NCBI GenBank assembly: GCA_025454395.1
Contig: JALOOM010000058.1
Location: forward strand, 1 to 43,125
Direction of reading: 5' to 3'
Length of the DNA: 43,125 nucleotides
From: Elainella sp. Prado103
GTDB taxonomy: Bacteria > Cyanobacteriota > Cyanobacteriia > Elainellales > Elainellaceae
The number at the start of each line of letters is the position of its first letter. Position 1 is the stretch's first letter. Below, piece after piece: positions 7,168 through 15,532 of this stretch. The translations under genes were made by a program, and so were the position numbers. The notes below the pieces were generated by a model that was not told where the DNA came from, ran no database searches, and saw only the letters and a list, made by a program, of their open reading frames with translations.

Positions 7168-8331
7168 GTGGACATTCAAATTGGCAGGGGTAAAACGGCG
7201 CGGCGAGCCTATGGAATCGATGAAATTGCGTTGGTGCCTGGGCCACGAACCCTCGATCCCAGTCTGGCAGATACATGCTGGAAGATTGGCGGCATTGAAC
7301 GGGAAATTCCGATTATTGCCAGTGCTATGGATGGGGTTGTGGATGTGAAAATGGCGGTGCTGCTATCTCAGATGGGAGCACTCGGGGTGATCAATCTGGA
7401 AGGGATCCAAACGCGCTATGACGATCCCAATCCCATTCTCGATCGGATCGCCTCGGTAGATAAAACAGAGTTTGTCCCGTTAATGCAAGAACTCTATGCC
7501 ACGCCGGTCAAGCCGGAACTGATCGAACGACGCATTCGGGAAATTAAACAACAGGGTGGGATCGCGGCCGTTAGTGCCACACCGGCTGGAGCAGCAAAGT
7601 ATGGCGAAGCAGTCGCTCAAGCCGGAGCAGATCTGTTTTTTATTCAAGCTACTGTGGTTTCAACAGCTCATTTATCACCGGAATCGATCACCCCACTCGA
7701 CTTGGCCGAGTTCTGTCGCACTATGCCGATGCCTGTGATTCTGGGTAACTGTGTCACCTATGATGTCACTTTGAATCTGATGAAGGCCGGAGCTGCTGCC
7801 GTCTTGGTGGGGATCGGCCCAGGAGCCGCTTGCACCTCGCGGGGGGTGCTGGGGGTCGGAATTCCTCAAGCGACGGCTGTGGCGGATTGTGCAGCAGCGC
7901 GGGATGATTTCTATCAGGAAACGGGTCAATATGTGCCGGTGATCGCCGATGGGGGCTTAATTACCGGGGGCGATATCTGTAAATGTATTGCTTGTGGTGC
8001 AGATGGCGTGATGATTGGATCGCCTTTCGCCAGAGCAGCCGAAGCACCAGGTCGAGGCTACCACTGGGGAATGGCAACTCCCAGTCCAGTTTTGCCGCGG
8101 GGCACCCGGATTCGAGTGGGTACGACTGGCACTCTAGAACAAATCTTGCGTGGCCCAGCCCAACTCGATGATGGCACCCATAATCTGCTCGGAGCCCTCA
8201 AAACCAGTATGGGTACCCTTGGCGCGAAAGACATCCGTGAAATGCAGCAGGTGGAAGTGGTGATTGCCCCCTCACTGTTGACGGAAGGCAAAGTGTATCA
8301 GAAAGCCCAGCAGCTCGGCATGGGCAAGTAA
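7168..8331 (+). CDS. guaB3: GuaB3-type IMP dehydrogenase family protein
   Basis: 387 residues. A TIM-barrel IMPDH/GMPR fold without the CBS pair of classical GuaB: the protein passes straight from the ASAMDGVVDVKMA region to the GGIAAVSATPAGA segment. The active-site loop GPGAACTSRGVLG carries the catalytic Cys (C222). The nucleotide-binding ADGGLITGGDICK and GADGVMIGSPFARA follow. Length and sequence match the GuaB3 subfamily known from cyanobacteria and actinobacteria, which oxidises IMP to XMP in guanine nucleotide synthesis. The start is GTG at 7168, with a purine-rich GAAAGGGTGAAG upstream. It lies directly upstream of yfr1 and trxA, a known cyanobacterial gene order. Confidence 0.93.
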   Translation: MDIQIGRGKTARRAYGIDEIALVPGPRTLDPSLADTCWKIGGIEREIPIIASAMDGVVDVKMAVLLSQMGALGVINLEGIQTRYDDPNPILDRIASVDKTEFVPLMQELYATPVKPELIERRIREIKQQGGIAAVSATPAGAAKYGEAVAQAGADLFFIQATVVSTAHLSPESITPLDLAEFCRTMPMPVILGNCVTYDVTLNLMKAGAAAVLVGIGPGAACTSRGVLGVGIPQATAVADCAAARDDFYQETGQYVPVIADGGLITGGDICKCIACGADGVMIGSPFARAAEAPGRGYHWGMATPSPVLPRGTRIRVGTTGTLEQILRGPAQLDDGTHNLLGALKTSMGTLGAKDIREMQQVEVVIAPSLLTEGKVYQKAQQLGMGK

Positions 8332-8408
8332 GAAACGCTGTCAAGGGGTAGCTGAAGTTTATCCAAATTCCGTGAGGTAAACCGTACTAAAAACCCAAAT
8401 CTGTCGCT

Positions 8409-8414
8409 TACAAT
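8409..8414 (+). promoter_or_regulatory. Probable -10 element of yfr1
   Basis: TACAAT lies about seven bases before the expected 5' end of Yfr1 (near 8420). No good -35 hexamer is visible at 17 bp upstream. Confidence 0.45.
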
Positions 8415-8419
8415 GAAAA

Positions 8420-8493
8420 CAGCGGAGACGCATGTTTCCGTTCACTCCTCACACCACACTCCGCCTGGACTACGGTTCAGGCGGTTCCTCTTT
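8420..8493 (+). ncRNA. yfr1: Yfr1 small regulatory RNA
   Basis: The layout is that of Yfr1. A 5' hairpin, CGGAGAC-GCAT-GTTTCCG (8423-8440, with one G-U pair), is followed by an unpaired stretch holding the invariant ACTCCTCACAC (8444-8454). A 3' terminator hairpin, CCGCCTG...CAGGCGG (8461-8484), leads into TTCCTCTTT. The position between guaB and trxA is the conserved location of this RNA in many cyanobacteria. In other species Yfr1 pairs through the ultraconserved motif with mRNAs for porins or the bicarbonate transporter SbtA near their start sites. Ends are approximate: the 5' end is inferred from the TACAAT element and the 3' end from the hairpin. Confidence 0.92.
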
Positions 8494-8520
8494 AGGTAGC
8501 CGCCGCAATTCGCCCACAGC

Positions 8521-8588
8521 TCACCGCGCCTGCAATTCACCGCGCCTGCAACTCAATTCGCTTGCAACTCACCGCGCCGCAATTCACC
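8521..8588. repeat. 16-bp tandem repeat, about 4 copies
   Basis: Units TCACCGCGCCTGCAAT, TCACCGCGCCTGCAAC, TCAATTCGCTTGCAAC and a 15-bp TCACCGCGCCGCAAT, then a partial unit. Located just downstream of yfr1. Confidence 0.88.
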
Positions 8589-8758
8589 TGAAAGCATATC
8601 GAATGGTGGCCGAATCGATCGCCCGCAATGGGAATATCTCTGACTATGTCGAACTATGTCGAAAATGTATCCGATTATGTCAGGTGGGTGGTCGCGATCC
8701 CTCGTTTTCGCTATGGTAAGATTCTGACCAATTACATATACTTTAAGGGTTTTGAGGC

Positions 8759-9079
8759 ATGGCAGCAGCCGCAGTTACTGATGAAACATTTGAGCAGGAA
8801 GTCATCGCCAGCTCTGTACCTGTACTTGTAGATTTTTGGGCTCCTTGGTGCGGGCCTTGCCGCATGGTTGCACCCGTCGTGGAGGAAATTGCGGAGCAGT
8901 TTGCCGGTAAAGTCAAAGTCGTGAAGCTGAATACGGATGAGAATCCGGGTGTTGCGAGTAAGTATGGCATCCGAAGCATCCCTACCTTGATGGTGTTCAA
9001 GCAAGGGGAGCGCGTTGACATGGTAGTGGGCGCTGTTCCAAAGACCACGCTGGCAAACACGATCGAAAAATATATTTAG
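8759..9079 (+). CDS. trxA: Thioredoxin
   Basis: 106 residues, the normal length for a single-domain thioredoxin. The active site WCGPC (C31, C34) follows VLVDFWAP, the cis-proline motif IPT lies at P75, and the fold ends [12 protein letters not shown]. It reduces disulfides of cytosolic targets using electrons from thioredoxin reductase. The family member downstream of yfr1 is a housekeeping thioredoxin. A weak GAGG lies immediately before the ATG. Confidence 0.97.
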   Translation: MAAAAVTDETFEQEVIASSVPVLVDFWAPWCGPCRMVAPVVEEIAEQFAGKVKVVKLNTDENPGVASKYGIRSIPTLMVFKQGERVDMVVGAVPKTTLANTIEKYI

Positions 9080-9098
9080 AGATTCATCCTGATTGCGT

Positions 9099-9274
9099 TG
9101 GATCACCTCCTGCTGATGAGAGCTTGATGGAGCATCGCTTCTTTAAGTCTTAGGTAGGAGGTATTTTGTGTAGGGAAAGCGGGGTTCTGCCTGGTTTTGA
9201 GATCCGGATGGTTGGGAGAGCGTCAGGTTTGTTTTTTGTTTGAAGCAAGAGACTCAACCTCAGTCCAACCCCGC
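9099..9274 (+). other. Structured spacer after trxA with 16S-tail-like and SD-like segments
   Basis: TGGATCACCTCCT at 9099-9111 matches the 3' end of 16S rRNA. AGGAGGT at 9156-9162 is its exact complement. A second, perfect 8-bp inverted pair is GCGGGGTT (9179-9186) with AACCCCGC (9267-9274), and inside it GGTTTTGAG and CTCAACC (9253-9259) could also pair. Five bases after AGGAGGT is a GTG immediately followed by TAG; a TTG at 9166 opens a 25-codon frame. Together these suggest a folded RNA in the trxA 3' region or a leader upstream of the LOG gene. No known family is recognised. Confidence 0.4.
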
Positions 9275-9355
9275 CTCTGCCTACCTGCCCGCGCTATGCC
9301 GTTAAAAGCCGTCAAATCTCGTTAAAATAAAATACTGCCCACTCAAAAAAATTTC

Positions 9356-10423
9356 ATGACCTTATCCCCTTCCGCCGCTTCCCTGGCATCCTTTCAGGCA
9401 GAGATTGGTGAGCTATTGAATCAGTTGCCGACCATGAAGCATGGAGCTTTGATTCAGCAAGCCCTGACAACCCTGGTTCGTATGGCCGAAGTGGAGGGCG
9501 ATCGGCTGGACTGGAAGATTCTCAACGCCTCACTGCAAGATATGGAGCGGGCTTTTCGAGTCTTCTACCCCTATCGCCATGTGCGTAAAATTGCCATTTT
9601 CGGCTCAGCACGAATTGCCCCAGGCAGACCGGAGTATCAAATGGCAGTCGATTTTGCTCGATGTGTCACCGAGCAGGGCTTTATGGTGATCACGGGGGCT
9701 GGGCCAGGGATCATGCAAGCTGGGAATGAGGGGGCTGGAGCTGAAAAATCCTTCGGACTGAATATTCAATTGCCGTTTGAACAGGGATCCAATCCGATCA
9801 TGGAAGGGGATCCCAAATTAGTGAATTTCAAATATTTCTTCACCCGTAAGTTATTCTTTCTGCGGGAAAGCGATGCCCTGGCTCTGTTTCCGGGCGGGTT
9901 TGGCACCCAGGATGAAGCGTTTGAGTGCTTAACCTTGATGCAGACTGGCAAGTCAGACTTGCTGCCATTGGTGTTGATCGATCCACCGGGAATTGACTAT
10001 TGGGAAGGCTGGGAGTCCCACATTCGGCAGCATTTACTCAAACCTGGACTGATTAGCGGGGATGATCTCCATCTCTATACCATTACCGATCGGGTCGATG
10101 TGGCCTGTGAGGCGATCTCCAGTTTTTATCGGGTTTTCCATTCCAGCCGTTATGTTGGTGATCAACTCGTGATTCGGCTCAACTCCGAGCTTTCGGATGC
10201 TGATGTGGAATACCTTAACCAAAACTTCAGCGATATTTTGGTGAGTGGTCGGATCGAAAAAGCCGATGCCCTGCCGCCAGAACGAGGTAGCTCGATCGAT
10301 CATTTGCCTCGTCTGACCCTCTTCTTCAATCAGCGCGATCTGGGGCGACTTTACCAAATGCTGCGACTGATCAACCAGTTGGGGATGGGTGCGCCTGAGG
10401 CTAGCCACCCAGAGCAGAAATAA
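9356..10423 (+). CDS. LOG family protein (lysine decarboxylase-like fold), extended
   Basis: 355 residues. The central Rossmann-like domain has ITGAGPGIMQAGNEGA (112-127) and the signature PGGFGTQDE (179-187), which define LOG/YgdH-type proteins. Family members hydrolyse nucleoside monophosphates to base and ribose 5-phosphate, and some activate cytokinins; the lysine decarboxylase name is historical. The core is about 190 residues, so this protein carries an extra helical N-domain of about 75 residues and a C-terminal domain of about 100, as in the longer bacterial forms. It is probably a cytosolic nucleotide 5'-monophosphate nucleosidase. The ABC ATPase gene starts 71 bp downstream on the same strand. 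Confidence 0.88.
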   Translation: MTLSPSAASLASFQAEIGELLNQLPTMKHGALIQQALTTLVRMAEVEGDRLDWKILNASLQDMERAFRVFYPYRHVRKIAIFGSARIAPGRPEYQMAVDFARCVTEQGFMVITGAGPGIMQAGNEGAGAEKSFGLNIQLPFEQGSNPIMEGDPKLVNFKYFFTRKLFFLRESDALALFPGGFGTQDEAFECLTLMQTGKSDLLPLVLIDPPGIDYWEGWESHIRQHLLKPGLISGDDLHLYTITDRVDVACEAISSFYRVFHSSRYVGDQLVIRLNSELSDADVEYLNQNFSDILVSGRIEKADALPPERGSSIDHLPRLTLFFNQRDLGRLYQMLRLINQLGMGAPEASHPEQK

Positions 10424-10494
10424 GTGGCCATTGGCTCGATCGGACTGCTGAGCAACCACCCTACTCATCCGTCATCTATTCGCCTAAAAGCACC

Positions 10495-11493
10495 ATGATT
10501 ACGGTCGAAAACCTCGGTAAAGTGTATCCCGTTGCGGTCAAAGAGCCTGGACTGGCCGGTACTTTCTTGCATTTCTTCAAACGTACCTATCGATCGATCG
10601 CGGCAGTGCAGTCGGTTTCATTTCAAGTTGAAGCGGGCGAAATGGTCGGGTTTCTGGGAGCCAATGGAGCTGGTAAAACGACGACCTTGAAAATGCTGAC
10701 GGGGTTAATCCATCCTTCGTCTGGACAGGTGAGGGTAGCAGGCTATATCCCGTTTCGGCGAGAAGTCGGTTTTCTGCAAAAAATCACCCTCGTGATGGGG
10801 CAAAAGCAACAACTGATCTGGGATTTACCGACCCTGGATTCATTGCGGATTAATGCAGCCGTTTATGACATCCCGGATGCGGAGTTTCGCCGTCGAGTCG
10901 GTGAGCTGAGTGAAATGCTGTCCCTCACCGACAAACTCAATCAACCAGTGCGAAAACTTTCCCTGGGAGAAAGAATGAAGGCTGAGTTCTTAGCCGCCTT
11001 GCTGCATCGCCCGCAAGTGCTGTTTCTGGATGAACCAACCTTAGGATTGGATGTGAATGCCCAAGTCAGTGTACGGGAGTTTTTGCAACAATATAATCAG
11101 CGCTATGGAGCTACCATTCTCCTCACAAGCCACTATATGGCTGACATTACAGCCCTCTGCCAACGAGTATTGGTTATCGATGCGGGTCGGTTAATTTACG
11201 ACGGCAGTCTAGAAGGACTCCTGGAACGATTTTCACCTTACCGAGAAGTCACCATTGAGCTAGCACAAGAACATGCACTCACTGAACTGCAAATTTACGG
11301 AGACCTGAAGGAAATGGATGGGCGAGTTGCCTGCTTTTTGGTTCCGCAAGAGCACCTCACTCAAACCATTGCCAAATTGCTCGATCGCTTTGAGATTGTG
11401 GATTTAACCGTCACAGAGCCACCGATCGAAGCAGTCATCGGGCAGGTCTTTCAGTCTGGCAGAAGCATTGAATCTTCAGTTGGTCAAGCTTAA
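10495..11493 (+). CDS. ABC transporter ATP-binding protein (ABC-2/NatA-like)
   Basis: 332 residues with a complete ATPase set: Walker A GANGAGKTT (55-63), Q-loop near MGQKQQ, signature LSLGER (155-160), Walker B VLFLDEP (175-181), and H-loop LTSHYMAD. The last 80 or so residues form a C-terminal extension ending in a predicted regulatory domain. The insertion around YPVAVKEPGLAGTFLHFFKR before Walker A is typical of exporters pairing with ABC-2 permeases. No permease gene lies next to it here; the following gene is a 72-residue membrane protein. Substrate unknown. Confidence 0.93.
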   Translation: MITVENLGKVYPVAVKEPGLAGTFLHFFKRTYRSIAAVQSVSFQVEAGEMVGFLGANGAGKTTTLKMLTGLIHPSSGQVRVAGYIPFRREVGFLQKITLVMGQKQQLIWDLPTLDSLRINAAVYDIPDAEFRRRVGELSEMLSLTDKLNQPVRKLSLGERMKAEFLAALLHRPQVLFLDEPTLGLDVNAQVSVREFLQQYNQRYGATILLTSHYMADITALCQRVLVIDAGRLIYDGSLEGLLERFSPYREVTIELAQEHALTELQIYGDLKEMDGRVACFLVPQEHLTQTIAKLLDRFEIVDLTVTEPPIEAVIGQVFQSGRSIESSVGQA

Positions 11494-11692
11494 TTCAAGT
11501 AAGCTTCATCAATCGCAGCAGGAATTCATTAACTTTTTAAAGTTTTCCTGTTTTCTGCACTTTCTCTATGTACAGTAGTAGAAATTCCTGAAGCTTAATC
11601 AAGGCTCTTTTAGAGCATCTTCCCCCAGATTAGTAACCTCAAAATCGTCACCGTCAGTTCAGAAGTTACCCCAACCACAAAGAGCCCAGAAC

Positions 11693-11911
11693 ATGTTGAT
11701 GAACCTCCTTTCCTTCTATCTGTTCACCGCAGGTCTTGTGTTCGTAGTGTTGCTAGCTGCCTTTTGGCGAGATGGATCGACTTCAAAACGGCACCAACTC
11801 TCCTGGATGATTGTGCTGATCGGCTCAGTGTTTTGGGGGCTTGTCCTCCCCATTGCCATCATTGAGCGCTCGCGAAAGCTGCTGAGACAGCAAATTGTCG
11901 CTTCACGCTAA
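11693..11911 (+). CDS. Small two-helix membrane protein
   Basis: 72 residues with two hydrophobic segments (about 5-24 and 38-57) separated by a charged turn (RDGSTSKRHQ), and a basic C-terminal tail (ERSRKLLRQQIVASR). The layout is a hairpin with both ends likely in the cytosol. The start may be the first or the third codon, both ATG. It lies about 200 bp after the ABC ATPase gene. Conserved-looking, but I do not recognise the family. Confidence 0.7.
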   Translation: MLMNLLSFYLFTAGLVFVVLLAAFWRDGSTSKRHQLSWMIVLIGSVFWGLVLPIAIIERSRKLLRQQIVASR

Positions 11912-12004
11912 ATATAATTCAGCCTTTTGGATCACTTGCCTGACCGTTACTGGCTTGGCAGCTTATTGTCTTCACAGTTTGTCTTAACAGTTTAGGACTA
12001 GCAG

Positions 12005-12084
12005 TTTACTTGTCCACCCGTTTACTTGTCCGCCAGCTTACTTGTCCGCCCGTTTACTTGTCCGCCCGTTTACTTGTCCGCCAG
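12005..12084. repeat. 16-bp tandem repeat, 5 copies
   Basis: Five units of TTTACTTGTCCGCCCG or close variants, with decayed copies continuing to about 12110. Confidence 0.92.
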
Positions 12085-12389
12085 CTTAGTTCACTTGTCT
12101 GCCAGCTTAAAGGACGCAGTTCATTCAGCAGTTCTAACTTGCGGTAGATTTAACCAATTTTTTATCTGTATTCCCTCACCGATCACCGTTCGATCGGTTC
12201 AGGGTAGCTTTGCTGAGCCGACAAGCGGCTATAGAGAGCCGAGAGAGCCGGTATCAGGCGTGATCAACAGGACAACGACGATTCAGTTGCCCAACGAACA
12301 TCCACCACAATCAAATATCCCTAGAAGTCTCTTGATATTGTTTTCAGTAATCTAGTAGAAACACTGAAACACCACCAAGAGAGGCGATC

Positions 12390-12506
12390 ATGAAATCCAG
12401 ATTTGAAACTTGTGTTATCCCCCAATGGGTCAGCGATATGGGTTTAGAGTGGTTGTATGTATTGCTCGCCAAATCGAACTCCACCCTGAAAACAGCAACC
12501 CGCTAA
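12390..12506 (+). CDS. Possible 38-codon micro-ORF
   Basis: ATG preceded by AGAGAGG at about 3-9 bases; it encodes a 38-residue peptide beginning MKSRFETCVIPQWVSDMG and ending KTATR. No family is recognised, and it lies in a gene-poor repeat region. Only the purine-rich leader supports it, so it may be spurious. Confidence 0.2.
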   Translation: MKSRFETCVIPQWVSDMGLEWLYVLLAKSNSTLKTATR

Positions 12507-12616
12507 AAAGTATCAATTGCTGCAAGGACGATCGGTTATCTCGTAGTTATTTGCAATTTCTTCCTCATCGCTTCAGTGCAGTATTGGCTCGGACAGGATT
12601 TTGATGAGGATGCGAT

Positions 12617-12680
12617 TTGATCAACATGTGACTTGATCAACATGTGACTTGATCAGCATGTGACTTGATCAGGATGCGAT
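12617..12680. repeat. 16-bp tandem repeat, 4 copies
   Basis: Units of TTGATCAACATGTGAC; the third has AGC for AAC and the fourth ends GGATGCGAT. Confidence 0.92.
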
Positions 12681-12816
12681 CGGACAGGATACGACCCACT
12701 AGCATTCGATCGGAAAGCCTATCGCGCCGTCTGAAAGTTGTTTGAGATTTGTTTGGGATTCAGTGAATGTTCGCTCAGTTAGTGCTCGCCCAGTCGTGCT
12801 TGCTCAGTCAATGTTT

Positions 12817-12852
12817 GTCAGAGCTGTCAGAGCTGTCAGAGCTGTCGAAGCT
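12817..12852. repeat. 9-bp tandem repeat, 4 copies
   Basis: GTCAGAGCT three times, then GTCGAAGCT. Confidence 0.9.
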
Positions 12853-12885
12853 GTCAAAGAAGCAGTTTCAGATTTGGAACACAGT

Positions 12886-12974
12886 GCTTGCTTAGTCAAT
12901 GCTTGCTCAGTCAATGTTTGCTTAGTCAATGTTTGCTTAGTCGTGCTTGCTCAGTGAATATTCGCTCAGTCAAT
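12886..12974. repeat. 15-bp tandem repeat overlapping the HAD gene stop
   Basis: Six units of the GCTTGCTCAGTCAAT type (one is 14 bp). The last unit contains the stop codon of the minus-strand HAD gene (12966-12968) and its final codons. Confidence 0.92.
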
Positions 12975-13772
12975 GTTCAGTAATTTGAGAATTTGGGCTG
13001 GATCCAGGGCAGTGACCCGATCGAGCACCACTTGTGCCCCCGACTGTTGCAAATTTTCGGTATAGGCTTGAGCATACGCCTTAGAAGATTGCACATGCGG
13101 CGGCAAAATTCCCACTCCGATCCAGGTGCGATCGGGTTGTTGAGCTTGAGCGAAGCCAATTGTTTGCATATCTGCCACCGTATCCCCCGCGTAGATTACC
13201 GGCAGGTTGACCGATAATTGCCATTGAGTTTCAATTTGGGCTACGGCTTCAAATAGCCCGGTTGGATCCGGCTTCCCTGGCGCGTCTTCCATCGCCACCA
13301 GCACAGGATCTTGAAGCCCTAACCGTTTACCAAGAATATAGTGCGCTGACCCGCGGGTAGCACCGCTGAAAAAGCCCCAGGGAAGGTGAGATTGGGTGAG
13401 TTGCTCGAAGTAAGTCAGCGAAGCCAGTAGGGGTTCATGGCAAATATAGCCCGTCCAGTGATCGGGATCAGTGCCCCGGTAACGGCTTTGAAAGAAGGCA
13501 ACGATCGCACGGTAGTCGAGATTCACCTGCGATCGACTTTGTCCCTGAGCTGCAAAATAGCGATAAATCAGCTCTTGGGAAGCTTCCCAATCATTATTCC
13601 ATTTGCCTTCGCTTTTGAGGGTATCGATTTCGCTCGGAGTAGGGCGATAGGCTTGGGTGAAATGCTCTACGGTATCGGCCAACGCTAATCGGTAAGAGCC
13701 GCTAACATCGCGAATCACACCATCAATATCAAACACAATGATCGATCGAATCGGAGAATCCATTTGAGGCAT
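12966..13772 (-). CDS. HAD-superfamily phosphatase (TIGR01548-like)
   Basis: 268 residues. HAD motif I is [10 protein letters not shown] with nucleophile D15 and D17; motif II is the Ser/Thr near GFFSGATRG; the Lys is in GKPDPTG; motif IV is [10 protein letters not shown]. The [12 protein letters not shown] form and overall length match the TIGR01548 group of HAD hydrolases found in cyanobacteria and other lineages, whose substrate is not settled. It is soluble and cytosolic. It is divergent from PSRP-3 with about 75 bp between starts, and its 3' end is built from the same 15-bp unit as the adjacent minisatellite. Confidence 0.9.
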   Translation of the reverse strand: MPQMDSPIRSIIVFDIDGVIRDVSGSYRLALADTVEHFTQAYRPTPSEIDTLKSEGKWNNDWEASQELIYRYFAAQGQSRSQVNLDYRAIVAFFQSRYRGTDPDHWTGYICHEPLLASLTYFEQLTQSHLPWGFFSGATRGSAHYILGKRLGLQDPVLVAMEDAPGKPDPTGLFEAVAQIETQWQLSVNLPVIYAGDTVADMQTIGFAQAQQPDRTWIGVGILPPHVQSSKAYAQAYTENLQQSGAQVVLDRVTALDPAQILKLLNID

Positions 13773-13846
13773 TGGGAGTTTGTAGGTTAAGATTATGGGT
13801 TGTACAAGTAAAAAACTGGAACGGCGTTGCTGTTCAGGAGGTGTTT

Positions 13847-14146
13847 TTGTCCAAGTTCATTTTGAAGGTGGTTTGGCTCCCTGACAATGTGGCCCTGGCC
13901 GTTGACCAGGTGGTGGGGAAAGGTACGAGCCCATTAACTTCTTACTTTTTCTGGCCACGTAACGATGCGTGGGAACAGTTGAAGTCTGAGCTAGAAGCGA
14001 AGCATTGGATTTCCGAAGCCGATCGGATCGAGTTATTGAATCAGGCAACGGAAGTGATCAACTACTGGCAAGAAGAGGGCAAACGCCAGCCCATGTCAGA
14101 GGCGCAAGCTCGATTCCCGGAATTAACCTTTACCGGCAGCGCCTGA
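13847..14146 (+). CDS. ycf65: 30S ribosomal protein PSRP-3 (Ycf65)
   Basis: The product from [20 protein letters not shown] through [15 protein letters not shown] to [15 protein letters not shown] is the plastid/cyanobacteria-specific 30S protein PSRP-3. I placed the start at TTG 13847, not at the ATG at 13772. A strong SD, AGGAGGT (13836-13842), ends four bases before it, and homologues begin at this MSKF position; the 25 upstream residues look like spacer. This gives 99 residues, the usual length. It binds the small ribosomal subunit. A strong hairpin terminator lies about 150 bp downstream. Confidence 0.93.
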   Translation: MSKFILKVVWLPDNVALAVDQVVGKGTSPLTSYFFWPRNDAWEQLKSELEAKHWISEADRIELLNQATEVINYWQEEGKRQPMSEAQARFPELTFTGSA

Positions 14147-14201
14147 TTTCGGGGCGAACCGCTGTCTCCGGTGCAATCTTCAGCTTGAAATTCAGCTCAA
14201 T

Positions 14202-14229
14202 ATGGCCTATTCAAGATGGCCTATTCAAG
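14202..14229. repeat. 14-bp duplication
   Basis: Two copies of ATGGCCTATTCAAG between ycf65 and its terminator. Confidence 0.85.
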
Positions 14230-14302
14230 ATCGCACAGTTGAATACGACCTAATCGGGTTCGACGTTATAGGATGCCCAATCATATGATGCAGAACCACT
14301 GG

Positions 14303-14333
14303 ACAGGGGAGATGTCGATCTACCCCTGTTTTT
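14303..14333 (+). terminator. Rho-independent terminator after ycf65
   Basis: Stem ACAGGGG (14303-14309) and AGAT pair with ATCT and CCCCTGT (14323-14329) around a GTCG tetraloop, with one bulged A, followed by five T (14329-14333). The T run is on the plus strand, so it stops ycf65 transcription. Confidence 0.8.
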
Positions 14334-14343
14334 GATCCATTCG

Positions 14344-15345
14344 CTAGCGATCGGAGCCAATCACCTCTCGGACGCGATAGATCGGTCGATTTTGCGATTC
14401 GTGGTAGGTGCGCATCGACAGTTCAGCCAATAACCCAAAACTGAATAAATGCACGCCGGTCAGAAAGAGCACCACGGCCAAAATCAACAGGGGTCGATCG
14501 CCGATCGCCTCACCAAAGCCAAATTTGAGCAGCGTGAGGTATAAGCCCAACCCAATTCCGACCAGCATGGATATCAGTCCAAATAGCCCAAACACATGCA
14601 TCGGCCGGGTGAGGAATTTTTTCATAAAGAAGATGGTGGCCAGATCCATCAGTACCCGGAAGGTGCGACCCAACCCATACTTACTTTTGCCAAATCGGCG
14701 AGCATGATGGGTAACCGGCATCTCGGCAATTCGGGCTCCCTCAATGAATGCCAGAGCAGGCAAAAACCGATGTAACTCGCCGTATAGGTTCATGTCACGC
14801 ACCAACTCCGATCGATAAGCTTTGAGGGAACAACCGTAGTCGTGGATGCGCACTTCAGTCACTTTGCGGATCAGCCAGTTAGCAATGCGGGATGGAATCA
14901 GCCGAGTCACCATGGCATCTTGCCGATCTTTGCGCCAGCCACTCACCAAGTCATAGCCTTCTTCCAACTTATCAATCAGGCGAGGAATATCGGTCGGGTC
15001 ATTTTGCAGATCGCCATCCAGCGTGACAATCACCTGTCCGACCGCATTGTTAAAGCCCGCAGACATGGCGGCAGTTTGCCCATAGTTGCGGCGGAGTAAA
15101 ACCGCTTTCAAATCGCTCCGCGATCGGGCCAGCTCCCGCAGCAACTCCGCCGATCCGTCGGTTGATCCATCATCGACGCAAACAATTTCGTAGGAAAGCC
15201 CATGGTGCTGCATCACCCCAGCAATGGTTTCCACCAGCAGGGGAATACTTTCCACCTCATTGTAGACAGGCACTACAGCAGAAACCCTCGGTTGCTGAAG
15301 GGGACGCGGTGTGACCAGAGGTTCGGTTAGGATCGATCGATTCAT
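14344..15345 (-). CDS. GT2 glycosyltransferase, GtrB/DPM1-like
   Basis: 333 residues from the ATG at 15345; the frame is open 30 codons further, but GAGGAG precedes this ATG and the upstream residues look non-coding. GT-A motifs: VPVYNE (25-30), VDDGST (57-62), LDGDLQNDP (109-117, the DxD metal site), then GCSLKAYR. Two hydrophobic helices close the C-terminus (about 263-285 and 298-318). This is the family that moves a sugar to a polyprenyl phosphate lipid (dolichyl-phosphate mannose synthase, GtrB, ArnC). The next minus-strand gene upstream encodes a UPF0104-type membrane protein, so a joint role in making or moving lipid-linked sugars is plausible. Confidence 0.92.
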   Translation of the reverse strand: MNRSILTEPLVTPRPLQQPRVSAVVPVYNEVESIPLLVETIAGVMQHHGLSYEIVCVDDGSTDGSAELLRELARSRSDLKAVLLRRNYGQTAAMSAGFNNAVGQVIVTLDGDLQNDPTDIPRLIDKLEEGYDLVSGWRKDRQDAMVTRLIPSRIANWLIRKVTEVRIHDYGCSLKAYRSELVRDMNLYGELHRFLPALAFIEGARIAEMPVTHHARRFGKSKYGLGRTFRVLMDLATIFFMKKFLTRPMHVFGLFGLISMLVGIGLGLYLTLLKFGFGEAIGDRPLLILAVVLFLTGVHLFSFGLLAELSMRTYHESQNRPIYRVREVIGSDR

Positions 15346-15502
15346 TTGCCACTCACTCCTCGCCTGAGATAACCGAATATGCGGATACGCATAGAACATG
15401 AAGATGATTTTCGAGGCAATTGGTTCTGGGAGCAAGCCTTCTGGCCAAAAAGCCGGTCAAAAGCCGGTTAAATGACCACTTTGCCGCCCATCTCTAGCCG
15501 CA

Positions 15503-15532
15503 ATAGCATCAGGGGTTATAGCATCAGGGGTT
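15503..15532. repeat. 15-bp duplication spanning the UPF0104 gene stop
   Basis: Two copies of ATAGCATCAGGGGTT. The stop of the minus-strand gene (15524-15526) lies in the second copy. Confidence 0.9.

Larger units (their letters stand above)
8332..8758. other. guaB3-trxA spacer
   Basis: 427 bp that contains the sRNA yfr1 in its first third, then a 16-bp tandem array (8521-8588), then about 170 bp leading to trxA. AT-rich TATACT at 8737-8742 is too close to the trxA ATG to be a confident -10 element. Confidence 0.7.
11912..12965. other. 1-kb gene-poor spacer built of minisatellites
   Basis: At least four tandem arrays with unrelated units (12005-12084, 12617-12680, 12817-12852, 12886-12974) in just over 1 kb. 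Frames that stay open here owe it to the repeats. One possible micro-ORF lies at 12390-12506. Confidence 0.7.

Noticed and set aside
8432-8719. 95-codon plus-strand frame after guaB3
   Set aside because: It begins inside Yfr1 and runs through a minisatellite.
8737-8742. TATACT as trxA -10 element
   Set aside because: Only 16 bp before the ATG, leaving almost no leader or SD.
12026-12355. 109-codon plus-strand frame
   Set aside because: Its first third is translated from the 16-bp array; no domain and no SD.
11912-12980. CRISPR array
   Set aside because: Repeats are directly adjacent with no unique spacers and unit lengths of 9-16 bp; no cas genes.
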